The notes: generated by a model not told the origin, from the letters alone. DNA of 48,404 bases from an uncultured Alphaproteobacteria bacterium (GCA_944392585.1 CALXXA010000049.1:1-48404); one strand, 5' to 3'; counted from the first letter of the stretch, positions 8,285 to 18,030 are shown. Made by a program: numbers and translations.

Positions 8285-10250
8285 TTTTTTTGTCCTTTAC
8301 CAATGAGCACGCTACTTCAACAATGTGTTGTGTTGTTATTTTGAAGTGATTAAATAACTGTTCCGCGGGAGCGGAAGATCCGAAGCTTTTCATGGAGATG
8401 ACGGCGTCGGCATATCGATGCCAGCCGAAGTCTGATAAAGCTTCTATTGCCACTATCGGTGCTGTTCCCAGAATGTGTTCTTGATAAGATTTCGGCTGAA
8501 TATTGAATAATTCTTGGCAGGGCATGGATATAACGCAGGCATGAATATGTTTTTCTTTTAATTGTTGTTGAGCCTCCAGAGCTAAATGAACTTCTGAACC
8601 TGTCGCAATGAGCGTTATATCTCGAGCCTCATTTGTGCCGGATAAAATGTAGGCTCCGTTTGCCGTCTGATTAATCCGAGCGCTTGTTCTTAGAAAAGGT
8701 AAATTCTGACGACTTAAAATTAACGCGCAAGGACTTGTTTTATGTTGAAGAGCCGTTTCCCAACTCTCCGCTGTTTCCAAAGCGTCGCAAGGGCGAAAAA
8801 CTAAAACGTTCGGAGTGGCGCGGAGCATTGCTAATTGTTCTATGGGTTGATGTGTCGGACCATCTTCTCCAACGCCGATGGAATCATGCGTTAAAACATA
8901 AATAACATGTTGCTTCATTAAAGCGGATAATCTTAATGCAGGTTTTAAATAATCTGCAAAAACTAAAAAAGTCCCTCCGTACGGAATGAAACCGCCGTGT
9001 AAGGCTATTCCGTTCATGATGGCTCCCATAGCATGCTCTCGAATTCCGTAGTTAATATAATTACCTGTAAAGCAATGCGCAGAAATAGATGTATGATCTG
9101 TTGTTTTTGTTAAATTGGAAGCACTTAAGTCAGCAGAACCGCCGATTAATTCCGGTATGATGGGAACAATCGTTTGGAGCGCCGTTTGAGATGCTTTTCG
9201 TGTGGCCAAGGCAGGTTTTTCTTCTATCAGACTTTCTTTATATTTTTGGAAAACAGAAGGAAAGGAAGAAGGTAATTGAGCATAAATAACGCGGCGGACA
9301 AATTCTTCTTTTTGAGAAGAAGCTTGAAACCTTTTTTCCCAATCAAGACGTATTGAAGCCCCTTTTCCCCCGATTTTTCTCCATTGACTTAAAATTTCCG
9401 GAGGAATTTCAAAAGCATCGTAAGGCCAATTTAAAAACTTTTTCAAACCTTTTATTTCTTCTTCTCCTAAAGGAGATCCATGAGCCGCAGATGTTCCTGC
9501 TTTTGTCGGGGCCCCGTAGCCGATTGTCGTTTTACAGTCAATCAAAGTTGGCGTTTTATGCGTTCGAGCTTGACTTATAGCAGCATGGATTTCATCCGTA
9601 TTTTGTCCGTCGACAGATAAAACAGTCCATCCGTTGGCTTCAAATCTTTTATGCTGATCTGTTTCAGAGGATAAAGATACTTTCCCGTCAATCGTTGTGT
9701 CATTATTATCCCAAAAAACAATGAGCTTGTTGAGTTTGAAATGCCCTGCCAGAGAAATAGCTTCTTCGGAAATTCCCTCCATTAAACACCCGTCTCCGAC
9801 CATAACATAAGTATAATGATCGACTAAATCTTCGCCGAATTGAGAAGCCAGCATTCTTTCAGATAGAGCCATTCCGACACTCATGGCGATTCCTTGTCCC
9901 AAAGGACCGGTTGTCGCTTCCACGCCGGATAAAAGGCCGTATTCCGGATGTCCGGCCATTTTCGAGGAAAATTGTCGAAAATTTTTTAATCCTTCCAATG
10001 TCGCATCTTGAAAGCCACTAAGATATAATAAACTGTATAACATCGCGGAAGCGTGTCCGGCCGATAAAATAAACCGATCTCTGTCAGGCCAGCGGGGATT
10101 TGTCGCATCAAACTTTAAAAATGATGTCCATAAAACAGTCGCTACATCCGCCATTCCCAAAGGAGCTCCGGGATGTCCGGATTTCGCTTTTTGAACGGCG
10201 TCGACAGATAACATACGCACAGCATTCGCCATCATTTTTAAATCAATCAT
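8271..10250 (-). CDS. tkt: transketolase
   Basis: This 659-residue protein transfers two-carbon units between sugar phosphates in the pentose-phosphate pathway, using thiamine diphosphate. The N-terminal SGHPGAPLGMA, GPLGQGIAMSVGMA and the cofactor motif starting GDGCLMEGISEEA (ending near DNN) are diagnostic, as is the central GVGEDGPTHQPIEQLAMLRA. The reading frame is open 51 bases further upstream. I chose the ATG at 10250 because it has an AAAGGGG ribosome binding site, it matches the usual N-terminus, and the longer form would begin inside the predicted promoter. It leads the operon with DUF2157, GDYXXLXY and fba. Confidence 0.96.
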   Translation of the reverse strand: MIDLKMMANAVRMLSVDAVQKAKSGHPGAPLGMADVATVLWTSFLKFDATNPRWPDRDRFILSAGHASAMLYSLLYLSGFQDATLEGLKNFRQFSSKMAGHPEYGLLSGVEATTGPLGQGIAMSVGMALSERMLASQFGEDLVDHYTYVMVGDGCLMEGISEEAISLAGHFKLNKLIVFWDNNDTTIDGKVSLSSETDQHKRFEANGWTVLSVDGQNTDEIHAAISQARTHKTPTLIDCKTTIGYGAPTKAGTSAAHGSPLGEEEIKGLKKFLNWPYDAFEIPPEILSQWRKIGGKGASIRLDWEKRFQASSQKEEFVRRVIYAQLPSSFPSVFQKYKESLIEEKPALATRKASQTALQTIVPIIPELIGGSADLSASNLTKTTDHTSISAHCFTGNYINYGIREHAMGAIMNGIALHGGFIPYGGTFLVFADYLKPALRLSALMKQHVIYVLTHDSIGVGEDGPTHQPIEQLAMLRATPNVLVFRPCDALETAESWETALQHKTSPCALILSRQNLPFLRTSARINQTANGAYILSGTNEARDITLIATGSEVHLALEAQQQLKEKHIHACVISMPCQELFNIQPKSYQEHILGTAPIVAIEALSDFGWHRYADAVISMKSFGSSAPAEQLFNHFKITTQHIVEVACSLVKDKKNAPL

Positions 10251-10272
10251 TTTTATCCCCTTTCTTTTTTTT

Positions 10273-10301
10273 AATATAACGAAATTCTCTTTGGTTTCCA
10301 A
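10273..10301 (-). promoter_or_regulatory. predicted sigma-70 promoter of the tkt operon
   Basis: On the minus strand TTGGAA (10301-10296) and TATATT (10278-10273) are 17 bases apart. The start of transcription would be near 10266, sixteen bases before the tkt ATG at 10250. This supports the shorter tkt start. Confidence 0.6.
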
Positions 10302-10430
10302 CTTTTTTATTTTGAATTTTTTGCTTTTATAAAACTCTTTAATCTAGCCGAGTAAAAGAAGATAAATAAGGCTTCCATGCTTTTGTGTAAATCTAAAAAA
10401 GATAAAAATTTTTTCCTTTTATTCAACAAG

Positions 10431-11378
10431 TCAGTGTAAACGAGTCATGTTTAAAAATTTATCTTGCCGATGCTTTTTGATGATTTCCGGAGGCATGTTA
10501 TCAAAAGTCGCCAGATATCTGTCAATAACTTTTCCGACTGTTTCTATCGTCTCTGAGGCATGTCTGTGAGCGCCTCCTAAAGGTTCTTCAATGATTTCAT
10601 CAATAACTTTAAATTTAAATAAATCCGCCGCCGTTAAATGAAGAGTCTCCGCCGCCGTGGATGCTTTCTTTGCATCTTTCCATAAAATCGAAGCGCAGCC
10701 TTCGGGCGATATGACAGAATAAATAGAGTTTTCCAGCATAAGAACGCTGTTGCCGGTTGCAATCGCAATAGCGCCTCCGGAGCCGCCTTCTCCGATAATC
10801 GTCGCAATAATCGGAACAGTTAAGCCAAATGAGACCTCCATCGCACTGGCGATGGCTTCGGCCTGGCCTCTTTCTTCCCCCTCCATCCCGGGAAACGCTC
10901 CGGCCGTGTCAACAAAGGTTAATACAGGAATTTTAAAATGATCCGCTAATTTCATCAAACGGATTGCTTTACGATATCCTTCCGGTTTTGCCATCCCAAA
11001 ATTATGTTCTAATCGACTTTGAGTGTCTTTTCCTCTTTCATGCCCAATGATCATCACCGTTCTTCCGTTAAAACGACCTATCCCTCCGATAATAGCTTTG
11101 TCGTCCGCAAAATGACGATCTCCTGATAAAGGAACAAAATCTTGAATAAGACCTGTTATATAGTCACTGGTCTGTGGACGAGATTCATGTCGTGCGACTT
11201 GTGTTTTTTGCCATGGGGTCAATTTCTTATAAGTCGTTTCCATTTGTTTCCGAAGCTTTTCTTCCAAACGCCGAATTTCATCGGCTATGTTTATTTCCGA
11301 AGAGTCTGTCAAGTGTCTTAAAGAATTAATTTTCTCTTCAACTTCAACAATGTTTTTTTCAAAATCTAAAGCTTTCAT
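10431..11378 (-). CDS. accA: acetyl-CoA carboxylase carboxyltransferase subunit alpha
   Basis: This 315-residue protein is the alpha half of the carboxyltransferase that makes malonyl-CoA for fatty-acid synthesis. The N-terminal helical region (LRRLEEKLRKQ-like, about residues 10-50), the TPWQKTQVARHESRP segment, FGMAKPEGYRKAIRLMKLA, and the oxyanion-hole glycines in GEGGSGGAIAIATGN are typical. The length matches the family. The beta subunit (accD) is not in the window. No clear terminator follows it, so some read-through into tkt is possible. Confidence 0.97.
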   Translation of the reverse strand: MKALDFEKNIVEVEEKINSLRHLTDSSEINIADEIRRLEEKLRKQMETTYKKLTPWQKTQVARHESRPQTSDYITGLIQDFVPLSGDRHFADDKAIIGGIGRFNGRTVMIIGHERGKDTQSRLEHNFGMAKPEGYRKAIRLMKLADHFKIPVLTFVDTAGAFPGMEGEERGQAEAIASAMEVSFGLTVPIIATIIGEGGSGGAIAIATGNSVLMLENSIYSVISPEGCASILWKDAKKASTAAETLHLTAADLFKFKVIDEIIEEPLGGAHRHASETIETVGKVIDRYLATFDNMPPEIIKKHRQDKFLNMTRLH

Positions 11379-11472
11379 TTTATTTCCTTTGTATTTTATA
11401 ATAGTCTTTCAATAAAATACATGGTATCATTGAAAAAGTCCAGTCATTTACATGAAACATTTGTGAAAGAAA

Positions 11473-11498
11473 AAAATGACTTAGTTTTTTGTCATTTT
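11473..11498. repeat. inverted repeat in the leader of the yej operon
   Basis: AAAATGAC (11473-11480) and GTCATTTT (11491-11498) are perfect 8-base inverted arms separated by 10 bases. They lie in the divergent region between accA and the operon starting at 11549. This could be an operator or a chance AT-rich repeat. Confidence 0.5.
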
Positions 11499-11548
11499 GA
11501 TTTATTATCAGAGAGGGGCTTTTTTTATTGTTTGAATAAGGAGAAAAA

Positions 11549-12004
11549 ATGCTTGGATTTGTAACTTTTTTAAGCTTTGCCGTCGGCGCCGCAGTCGTAT
11601 GGTTTGTTATTTTACTTCAATATATCTGGATCATGGGAGGGTTTCAGCAGGTTATAAAAGGTGATTTAATTAACGTCTTAATCTTTTTGATAGCCTTGTT
11701 TTTACCCATCATGATGATTATTTCCGCACTTGCTTTTATTTATATAGCTATGGAAATGAAAAAAAATCAGGTGCTTTTTAAAGATTGGATAGCGTCTGTT
11801 AAAAAAGACTTTGTTTCTCATGAAGCCTCTATTCATTCTTTAATCGGACGGCAAATACAAACGGAAATGCAGGAACCTGATAATCAAACATATCCGCTTC
11901 CTTTTAAGGAGGTAGATGTTATGACGATTTCTAAAGAAGAACCGATTTCAAAGTATAAAGATATGGAACTGCCGGATCATATGGATTTTCATTTTAAAAG
12001 GTAA
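11549..12004 (+). CDS. unknown two-span membrane protein leading the yej operon
   Basis: I do not recognise this 151-residue protein. It has two hydrophobic segments (about residues 2-28 and 43-70) joined by a short loop, then a charged cytoplasmic-looking tail of about 80 residues with no obvious motif. The ATG has an AAGGAGA ribosome binding site. It ends three bases before yejA and is transcribed with it, so a role linked to peptide uptake or its regulation is a guess from position only. Its start lies just downstream of a perfect inverted repeat. Confidence 0.8.
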   Translation: MLGFVTFLSFAVGAAVVWFVILLQYIWIMGGFQQVIKGDLINVLIFLIALFLPIMMIISALAFIYIAMEMKKNQVLFKDWIASVKKDFVSHEASIHSLIGRQIQTEMQEPDNQTYPLPFKEVDVMTISKEEPISKYKDMELPDHMDFHFKR

Positions 12005-12007
12005 TTT

Positions 12008-13777
12008 ATGAAATTTTTTTTAGTTTGTTTCTTATTTTTGATTCAAACCGCTGCTGCGGAGGCTGTTCATGGCCTTGCCATGCACGGAGATCTTAAATAT
12101 AAAGCGGATTTTAAAAATTTTGATTATGTTAATCCCGAGGCGCCTAAAAGAGGAATTTTAAAACAGGCGGCATTCGGTTCTTTTGATACGTTTAATCCTT
12201 TTTCCATAAAAGGGAATGCTGCACCGGGTATCGGATTTTTATTCGATACTTTGATGGTTGAAAGTTTGGATGAGCCTTTCTCTCAGTACGGGTTGGTGGC
12301 GGAGACAGTTGAATTATCTCCCGATAAAAAGTGGATTGCTTTTAATCTTCATCCGAAGGCAAAGTTTCATGATGGATCATCCATTACCGCAGATGATGTC
12401 GTGTTTTCTTTTAATGTCTTAAAAGAAAAAGGAATCCCTCAGTATAGATATTATTTCCAAGATGTGGATAAGGTTGAAGCCGTCAATGAAAAACGAGTCT
12501 TATTTACTTTTAAATCTTCTGAAAATAAAGAACTTCCTTTAATTTTAGGGCAACTTCCCATTTTAAGCCGACAAGACTGGGCAAATAGAGATTTTACAGA
12601 AACGACTCTTATTCCTCCTGTCGGTTCCGGACCTTATCAGGTAGCGGATTTTGAACCGAATAGATTTATCATTTATCGTAGAAATCCTGATTATTGGGCT
12701 CAAAATTTACCAGTGAGCAAAGGGCTGTATAATTTTGATGAAATTCGTTACGACTTTTACAGAGATACAACTGTCGCCGTAGAAGCTTTTAAGGCCGGTC
12801 ATTATGACATCAGACAAGAAAATGAAGCCAAAAAATGGGCAACAGCTTATCAAGATATGACTGCTTTAAAAGATGGACGGGTTATCCAAAAAATTTTTAA
12901 ACATGGAATGCCCAGCGGAATGCAGGGTTTCGTCTTTAATACAAGAAAGCCTCTTTTTAAAGACAAACGTGTTCGACAAGCTCTTGCGTTGGCTTTTGAT
13001 TTTAAATGGATAAATGATCACTTGTTCTATGGCGCTTATAAAAGAACAACCAGTTTCTTTGATAATTCCGAATTAGCTTCTCACGGTCTTCCCTCCGAAC
13101 CGGAAAAAAAATTATTGCAAAAATACAAAGATAAATTAGATGCAGATATTTTTACTCAGGCCATAAGCTTTCCAGATATGGAAAAAGGACAATTACGATA
13201 TTATCTTATGCAAGCGCTTGATTTGCTCCGCCAAGCCGGATGGACCGTGCAAAAAGGAGCTTTGAAAAATGAAAATCAAGAACCTTTCGAATTTGAAATC
13301 TTGTTAGACGCTTCCGGCGCCGCCACATGGGAAAGAGTCGTCTTGCCGTATATGCGTAATTTGAAAAAATTAGGTATCCATGCTTCTGTTCGCGTCATGG
13401 ACGCCATGCAATATAAACACAAATTAGATACTTTTGATTTTGATATGTTCGTCTTCGTTTGGGGACAATCTTTAAGCCCGGGGAATGAGCAAAGATATTT
13501 CTGGGGAACTGAGGCCGCCGATCAAAACGGGAGCTATAATTTCGCAGGAATTAAAAATCCTGTCGTCGATGCGTTAATCGAACAAATCATTAAAGCAAAA
13601 AACAGAGAGGATTTGATAACAGCAACGAAAGCTCTGGACAGAGTCTTATTACATGAATGGTATGTCGTCCCTCACTGGTATAGTCCTGAAACCAGAATTA
13701 TTTATTGGAATAAATTTGATATGCCGAATATTATTCCTTTAAAAGGAGTCTCTTTATCTTCTTGGTGGGCAAAATGA
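12008..13777 (+). CDS. yejA: periplasmic oligopeptide/microcin C-type solute-binding protein YejA
   Basis: This 589-residue protein is a cluster C extracellular solute-binding protein of an ABC importer. A signal peptide of about 18 residues is followed by HGLAMHGDLKYKADFKNFDYVNPEAPKRG, a hallmark of YejA-like proteins, and by FDTFNPFSIKGN and FHDGSSITADDVVFSF in the first lobe. It would capture peptides in the periplasm and hand them to YejBEF. In enterobacteria this system imports microcin C and helps survival in hosts. It overlaps yejB by ATGA. Confidence 0.92.
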   Translation: MKFFLVCFLFLIQTAAAEAVHGLAMHGDLKYKADFKNFDYVNPEAPKRGILKQAAFGSFDTFNPFSIKGNAAPGIGFLFDTLMVESLDEPFSQYGLVAETVELSPDKKWIAFNLHPKAKFHDGSSITADDVVFSFNVLKEKGIPQYRYYFQDVDKVEAVNEKRVLFTFKSSENKELPLILGQLPILSRQDWANRDFTETTLIPPVGSGPYQVADFEPNRFIIYRRNPDYWAQNLPVSKGLYNFDEIRYDFYRDTTVAVEAFKAGHYDIRQENEAKKWATAYQDMTALKDGRVIQKIFKHGMPSGMQGFVFNTRKPLFKDKRVRQALALAFDFKWINDHLFYGAYKRTTSFFDNSELASHGLPSEPEKKLLQKYKDKLDADIFTQAISFPDMEKGQLRYYLMQALDLLRQAGWTVQKGALKNENQEPFEFEILLDASGAATWERVVLPYMRNLKKLGIHASVRVMDAMQYKHKLDTFDFDMFVFVWGQSLSPGNEQRYFWGTEAADQNGSYNFAGIKNPVVDALIEQIIKAKNREDLITATKALDRVLLHEWYVVPHWYSPETRIIYWNKFDMPNIIPLKGVSLSSWWAK

Positions 13778-14859
13778 TTAAATACTTTTTTAAAAGACTT
13801 GCTTTTATTCCTTTAACGTTGTTCGGAATCATGTTGATTAATTTTATCTTCATTCAACTGGCTCCGGGAGGTCCCGTAGAACAAATGATGATGAAATTAG
13901 AAAACCAAAATGTTTCCGCAACGGCTAGAATAACTGGAGAAGCTTCCGGAATGATGGAAAAAAGAAATTCTTCTCCCAAATATCAAGGGGCTCAGGGAGT
14001 TCGCGAAGATTTAATTCAAGAATTAAAAAAACAATTCGGATTTGATAAACCGGCATATGAACGCTTTTATATCATGATGAAAAATTATTTGCTCTTTGAT
14101 TTCGGTGAAAGTTTTTATCAGAATAAAAAAGTGGTGGATTTGATTCTGGAAAAAATGCCCGTTTCTATTTCTTTAGGCATTTGGAGCACTTTATTGATTT
14201 ACTTAATTTCTATTCCTCTCGGTATTCAAAAAGCCGTTAAAGATGGATCTAGATTTGATCTATTGTCCAGTTGGTGGATTATTATCGGATATGCGATCCC
14301 TTCTTTTTTATTCGCTATTTTCTTGGTCATTGTTTTCGCCGGAGGACAGTATTTAAATTGGTTTCCTCTCAAAGGGTTGATATCGGATAATTGGGATGAT
14401 TTATCTGTTCCCATGAAAATTTTAGATTATTTATGGCATATGGTCTTGCCTGTGACAGCTATGGTCGTCGGGGGGTTCGCCGGCTTAACGATGTTAACTA
14501 AAAATGCTTTTTTAGATGAAATTAAGAAAAATTATGTCATGACAGCTCGTTCTAAAGGATTATCCGAACGTCAAATTCTCTATAAACATGTTTTTAGAAA
14601 TGCGATGTTAATTGTTGTCGCAGGATTCCCGGCAACTTTGATTTCTTTGCTTTTTACGGGCTCTGTTTTGATTGAAGTTATCTTTTCTTTGGATGGTTTA
14701 GGACTGTTGGGTTTTGAAGCTGTTATAAACAGAGATTTTCCAGTTATTTTCGGAACTCTTTATGTATTTACTTTGTTAGGGTTAATCTTAAATTTAATCA
14801 GTGACTTAACATATCATCTTATTGATCCGCGGATTGATTTTGAACGGAGGAGTTTATGA
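13774..14859 (+). CDS. yejB: ABC transporter permease YejB
   Basis: This 361-residue inner-membrane protein is the first permease of the Yej importer. It has an N-terminal membrane segment (MIKYFFKRLAFIPLTLFGIM...), a long periplasmic loop with the LKKQFGFDKPAYERF element and about five further segments. The cytoplasmic coupling loop KKNYVMTARSKGLSERQILYKHVFRNA is the EAA motif. The frame opens at a TTG 12 bases earlier, but the ATG that overlaps the yejA stop as ATGA is the likely start. It overlaps yejE in the same way. Confidence 0.93.
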   Translation: MIKYFFKRLAFIPLTLFGIMLINFIFIQLAPGGPVEQMMMKLENQNVSATARITGEASGMMEKRNSSPKYQGAQGVREDLIQELKKQFGFDKPAYERFYIMMKNYLLFDFGESFYQNKKVVDLILEKMPVSISLGIWSTLLIYLISIPLGIQKAVKDGSRFDLLSSWWIIIGYAIPSFLFAIFLVIVFAGGQYLNWFPLKGLISDNWDDLSVPMKILDYLWHMVLPVTAMVVGGFAGLTMLTKNAFLDEIKKNYVMTARSKGLSERQILYKHVFRNAMLIVVAGFPATLISLLFTGSVLIEVIFSLDGLGLLGFEAVINRDFPVIFGTLYVFTLLGLILNLISDLTYHLIDPRIDFERRSL

Positions 14860-15875
14860 CACCGATTAGTCTTCGTCGGCTTTCCTTGTTCAAGGCAAAT
14901 AAAAGAGCTTTTTACGCAGGTCTTTTATTCGGAGTTCTTTTCTTTATTTCTTTATTCGCAGAGTTTATTGCAAATGATAAACCATTACTCGTTTATTATA
15001 AAAATAAAGTTCTTTTCCCGATATTTCAAATGTATACAGATGCGGATTTCGGAGGTATCTTACCAACCGAAGCTGATTATAAAGATGCTTTTACCATTCA
15101 TGAAATTAATTCTCACGGGTGGATGCTTATGCCGATTATTCCTTTTTCATATGATACGATTAATTATGATTTAAACAGAGCTTCTCCGGCACCTCCCAGC
15201 CGCGAAAACTGGCTAGGAACAGATGATCAGGCAAGAGATATTTTAGCTCGTGTCATCTACGGAATAAGAGCATCTGTTCTGTTCGGATTGGTGTTGACAT
15301 TCGTTTCATCTCTTCTCGGTGTTTTTATGGGAGCCGTTCAAGGATATTTCGGGGGGAAAACAGATTTATTGTTACAAAGATTTATTGAAATATGGGGATC
15401 GTTGCCTCAATTATTTATTCTGATCATCTTATTTAGCCTATTTAAGCCCAGTTTTATTACGCTTTTAATCGTTTTGATGCTTTTTAGCTGGCCGACTTTG
15501 GTTAGTGTCGTTCGGGCAGAGTTCTTAAAAACAAGAAACATGGACTACGTTAAAGCCGCCAAGATTATGGGTGTGGGAGATTTTCAAATTATTTGGAAGC
15601 ATATTTTACCAAATGCCTGCGTTTCTGCAATAACGTATATTCCTTTTATTTTATCCGGAGCTGTTGTTTCTTTAACAGCGTTGGATTTTTTAGGTTTTGG
15701 ATTGCCTCCGGGGGAGCCTTCTTTAGGAGAGTTGGTTCGGCAGGGAAAAGAAAATTTACAAGCTCCGTGGATTGGTTTAACGGCGTTTATTGTTTTATCG
15801 CTCTTGCTAACGTGTTTAATTTTCATCGGAGAAGGAGTGCGAGATGCTTTTGATCCTAGAAAGGAGATAAAATGA
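14856..15875 (+). CDS. yejE: ABC transporter permease YejE
   Basis: This 339-residue protein is the second permease. It has one N-terminal membrane helix (about residues 18-38), a periplasmic insert with the GTDDQARDILARVIYGIRAS motif typical of DppC/OppC/YejE proteins, and five more membrane helices. The EAA loop is KTRNMDYVKAAKIMGVGDFQIIWKHILPNA. It overlaps both neighbours by four bases, so production of the two permeases and the ATPase is probably coupled. Confidence 0.93.
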   Translation: MTPISLRRLSLFKANKRAFYAGLLFGVLFFISLFAEFIANDKPLLVYYKNKVLFPIFQMYTDADFGGILPTEADYKDAFTIHEINSHGWMLMPIIPFSYDTINYDLNRASPAPPSRENWLGTDDQARDILARVIYGIRASVLFGLVLTFVSSLLGVFMGAVQGYFGGKTDLLLQRFIEIWGSLPQLFILIILFSLFKPSFITLLIVLMLFSWPTLVSVVRAEFLKTRNMDYVKAAKIMGVGDFQIIWKHILPNACVSAITYIPFILSGAVVSLTALDFLGFGLPPGEPSLGELVRQGKENLQAPWIGLTAFIVLSLLLTCLIFIGEGVRDAFDPRKEIK

Positions 15876-17359
15876 GTCTTTTAAATGTTTCTCATTTAAC
15901 TGTTTCTTTTCAAAATAAAAAAGTTGTCAATGATATATCCTTTTATGTAAATAAAGGAGAATGCGTCGCTCTTGTCGGATCCAGCGGTTCAGGAAAATCT
16001 GTGACGGCATTATCTATTTTGAGGCTTGTGCAAAATGCACATGTTCAAGGAACAATCCAATTAAATGATATTCATTTGTCGCAGCTCTCGGATAAGCAAA
16101 TGCAAGCCGTCAGAGGGCGACATATTTCTATGATTTTCCAAGAACCGATGACTTCTTTAAACCCTCTCCATAAAGTGGGAAAGCAAATTAAAGAAGTTAT
16201 GAAAATTCATTTCCAACAATCTTCAACAAAAACAGTCCTTTCTTTGTTGAACCTAGTTGGATTAAAAAATGCTCGGGAAAAAATAAACGCCTTTCCTCAT
16301 GAGCTGTCGGGTGGAGAAAGACAAAGAGTTATGATTGCCATGGCGTTGGCAGGAAATCCTGAACTTTTAATAGCGGATGAGCCGACAACTGCTTTAGATG
16401 TTTCCATCCAAAAGCAAATTTTAGATTTGTTAAAATCTCTTCAAAAAAAATTAAATCTATCTATTTTATTTATCTCTCATGATGTTCGGGTTGTTTCTTA
16501 TATGGCAGAGAGACGTTATTTCATGAAAGAAGGGAAAATAGTTCCTTCTTTGCCGACTTTTTCTTTTGAGACTTCTTTCCAACAGGCTAATCAAGAGGCT
16601 CCTGTTGTTTTGTCTTTAAGGAATGTCTCTGTTTTTTATCGGAAATTTCAAGCGTTGTCTCAAATTTCCTTTGATGTTCGAAAAGGAGAAACTTTAGGTG
16701 TTGTCGGAGAAAGTGGATCTGGAAAGTCTACTTTAGCTCAGGCAGTTTTAAGATTGATTCCTTCTTCGGGAACAATTTTGGTTCACGGAAGAAATTGGGC
16801 AGAATTGTCTCAAAAAGATCTTCGACGAGAAAGAGCTTCCGTTGGCTTTGTTTTTCAAGATCCGTTTTCTTCTTTAAATCCTCGTTTTTGTATCAGAGAA
16901 ATTATTGAAGAAGGCTTAAAATTATTAAAAATCTCTCCATTCTCCCGGAATAAATTAATTTTAAATACGCTCCGAAAAGTCAACTTGGAAAAAGATATTT
17001 TAAATAGATATCCTCATGAACTATCCGGCGGACAGCGGCAAAGAGTCGCCTTTGCCAGAGCCTTTATTTTAAAACCCAAGATTTTAATTATGGATGAGCC
17101 AACGAGCGCATTGGATGTTGAAAATCAATATAAATTATTAGAACTCTTGAAAAGTGTTCAAAAAGAAGATAAAATAACTTATCTGTTTATCACTCACGAC
17201 ATGAATGTCATAAAACAGATGGCAAGCCATGTCGGAGTGTTAAAAGAAGGGCGGTTAGTGGAAGTCGGACCTGTTCAATCTGTTTTTGAGCATCCACAAC
17301 AAATATATACACGGGTGTTGATTCAATCAGCGCTTTTGGAGAGGAAAAATGAATGTTAG
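15872..17359 (+). CDS. yejF: ABC transporter ATP-binding protein YejF (double nucleotide-binding domain)
   Basis: This 495-residue cytoplasmic protein has two fused ATPase domains. The first has Walker A GSSGSGKS (residues 36-43), signature LSGGE (145-149) and Walker B LIADEP. The second has GESGSGKST (279-287), LSGGQ (384-388) and LIMDEP. A fused pair of this type is characteristic of YejF. It powers YejBE. The last bases overlap the next gene by seven. Confidence 0.94.
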   Translation: MSLLNVSHLTVSFQNKKVVNDISFYVNKGECVALVGSSGSGKSVTALSILRLVQNAHVQGTIQLNDIHLSQLSDKQMQAVRGRHISMIFQEPMTSLNPLHKVGKQIKEVMKIHFQQSSTKTVLSLLNLVGLKNAREKINAFPHELSGGERQRVMIAMALAGNPELLIADEPTTALDVSIQKQILDLLKSLQKKLNLSILFISHDVRVVSYMAERRYFMKEGKIVPSLPTFSFETSFQQANQEAPVVLSLRNVSVFYRKFQALSQISFDVRKGETLGVVGESGSGKSTLAQAVLRLIPSSGTILVHGRNWAELSQKDLRRERASVGFVFQDPFSSLNPRFCIREIIEEGLKLLKISPFSRNKLILNTLRKVNLEKDILNRYPHELSGGQRQRVAFARAFILKPKILIMDEPTSALDVENQYKLLELLKSVQKEDKITYLFITHDMNVIKQMASHVGVLKEGRLVEVGPVQSVFEHPQQIYTRVLIQSALLERKNEC

Positions 17360-17865
17360 ATAAAGTTCTTTTATTACAAACTTACAGATCTTATGTAAAC
17401 GCTATTGTCATCGGTGCTTTTCTGTTGATAGGGTTTAGTTTGTATTTTGCTTTTAAAAGACCTAATTTCCTGGAACCAGGCGTTCATACGTTGAATGAAA
17501 AAGAAATTATCGAAATAAATTCTTTACCTCAGATTAAATCTCTGGAAAATAGAAAAGGCGACGCCATTTTAATTATTCCTTCCGAAGAGGCCGTTCATTT
17601 TTTAAATGGAAACGCTATTTTAAAAGCAGTTTTGAATAAGGTTTCTCCTTGGGTCGATAGAGGAATCCTTCTTATCTCGAAGACACCTAAAGAAAATAAG
17701 TTCTCTGATAAAAAACTCCAAAAGATATTTGAAAAGTATATTTCCAATATCAGTATATATGTCCGACCAACAAAACAATATTTTGTCGTGAATGTCCGAA
17801 ATACATCTTCTCAGGTCGCCTCGCAAGTAGAGCTTTTTTTAAGAGAAGTTTCGCCTTTGAAATAA
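17353..17865 (+). CDS. unknown single-span membrane protein at the end of the yej operon
   Basis: I do not recognise this 170-residue protein. It has one membrane segment (about residues 13-33), then a domain of roughly 135 residues with mixed alpha/beta character, probably facing the periplasm. There is no cysteine and no obvious catalytic motif. The start overlaps the yejF stop by seven bases, so it is co-expressed with the transporter. A guess such as an accessory or stabilising subunit rests only on position. Confidence 0.78.
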   Translation: MLDKVLLLQTYRSYVNAIVIGAFLLIGFSLYFAFKRPNFLEPGVHTLNEKEIIEINSLPQIKSLENRKGDAILIIPSEEAVHFLNGNAILKAVLNKVSPWVDRGILLISKTPKENKFSDKKLQKIFEKYISNISIYVRPTKQYFVVNVRNTSSQVASQVELFLREVSPLK

Positions 17866-17871
17866 GATCTC

Positions 17872-17900
17872 TTGATTTTTATTTAAGTTTCTTGTATAAG
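17872..17900 (+). promoter_or_regulatory. predicted sigma-70 promoter of ileS
   Basis: TTGATT (17872-17877) and TATAAG (17895-17900) are 17 bases apart, just after the stop of the yej operon. This gives a leader of roughly 120 bases before the ileS ATG. Confidence 0.55.
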
Positions 17901-17947
17901 AATATATGATGATGAAATTAATTTATAAACACTTTTTTCTTATTCGA

Positions 17948-17969
17948 ATTCGTGGCTGATGCCGCGAGT
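17948..17969 (+). promoter_or_regulatory. hairpin in the ileS leader
   Basis: CGTGGC (17951-17956) and GCCGCG (17961-17966) pair with one G-T wobble around a TGAT loop, with three further outer pairs. It is followed by T-rich sequence. It is the only GC-rich element in an AT-rich leader and could be an attenuator-like or protective hairpin; no known riboswitch is recognised. Confidence 0.45.
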
Positions 17970-18030
17970 GTTCTTTCTTTATTCATTTTATTATTAAAAC
18001 TTGTCACATATACGGAAAATAGAGGGAAAA

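Noticed and set aside
10251-10301. Longer N-terminus of transketolase
   Set aside because: It would start inside the predicted promoter and adds residues not seen in the family. The ATG at 10250 has a good ribosome binding site.
18001-18030. TTG start for ileS
   Set aside because: The ATG at 18031 has GAGGG upstream and matches the usual beginning of the enzyme.
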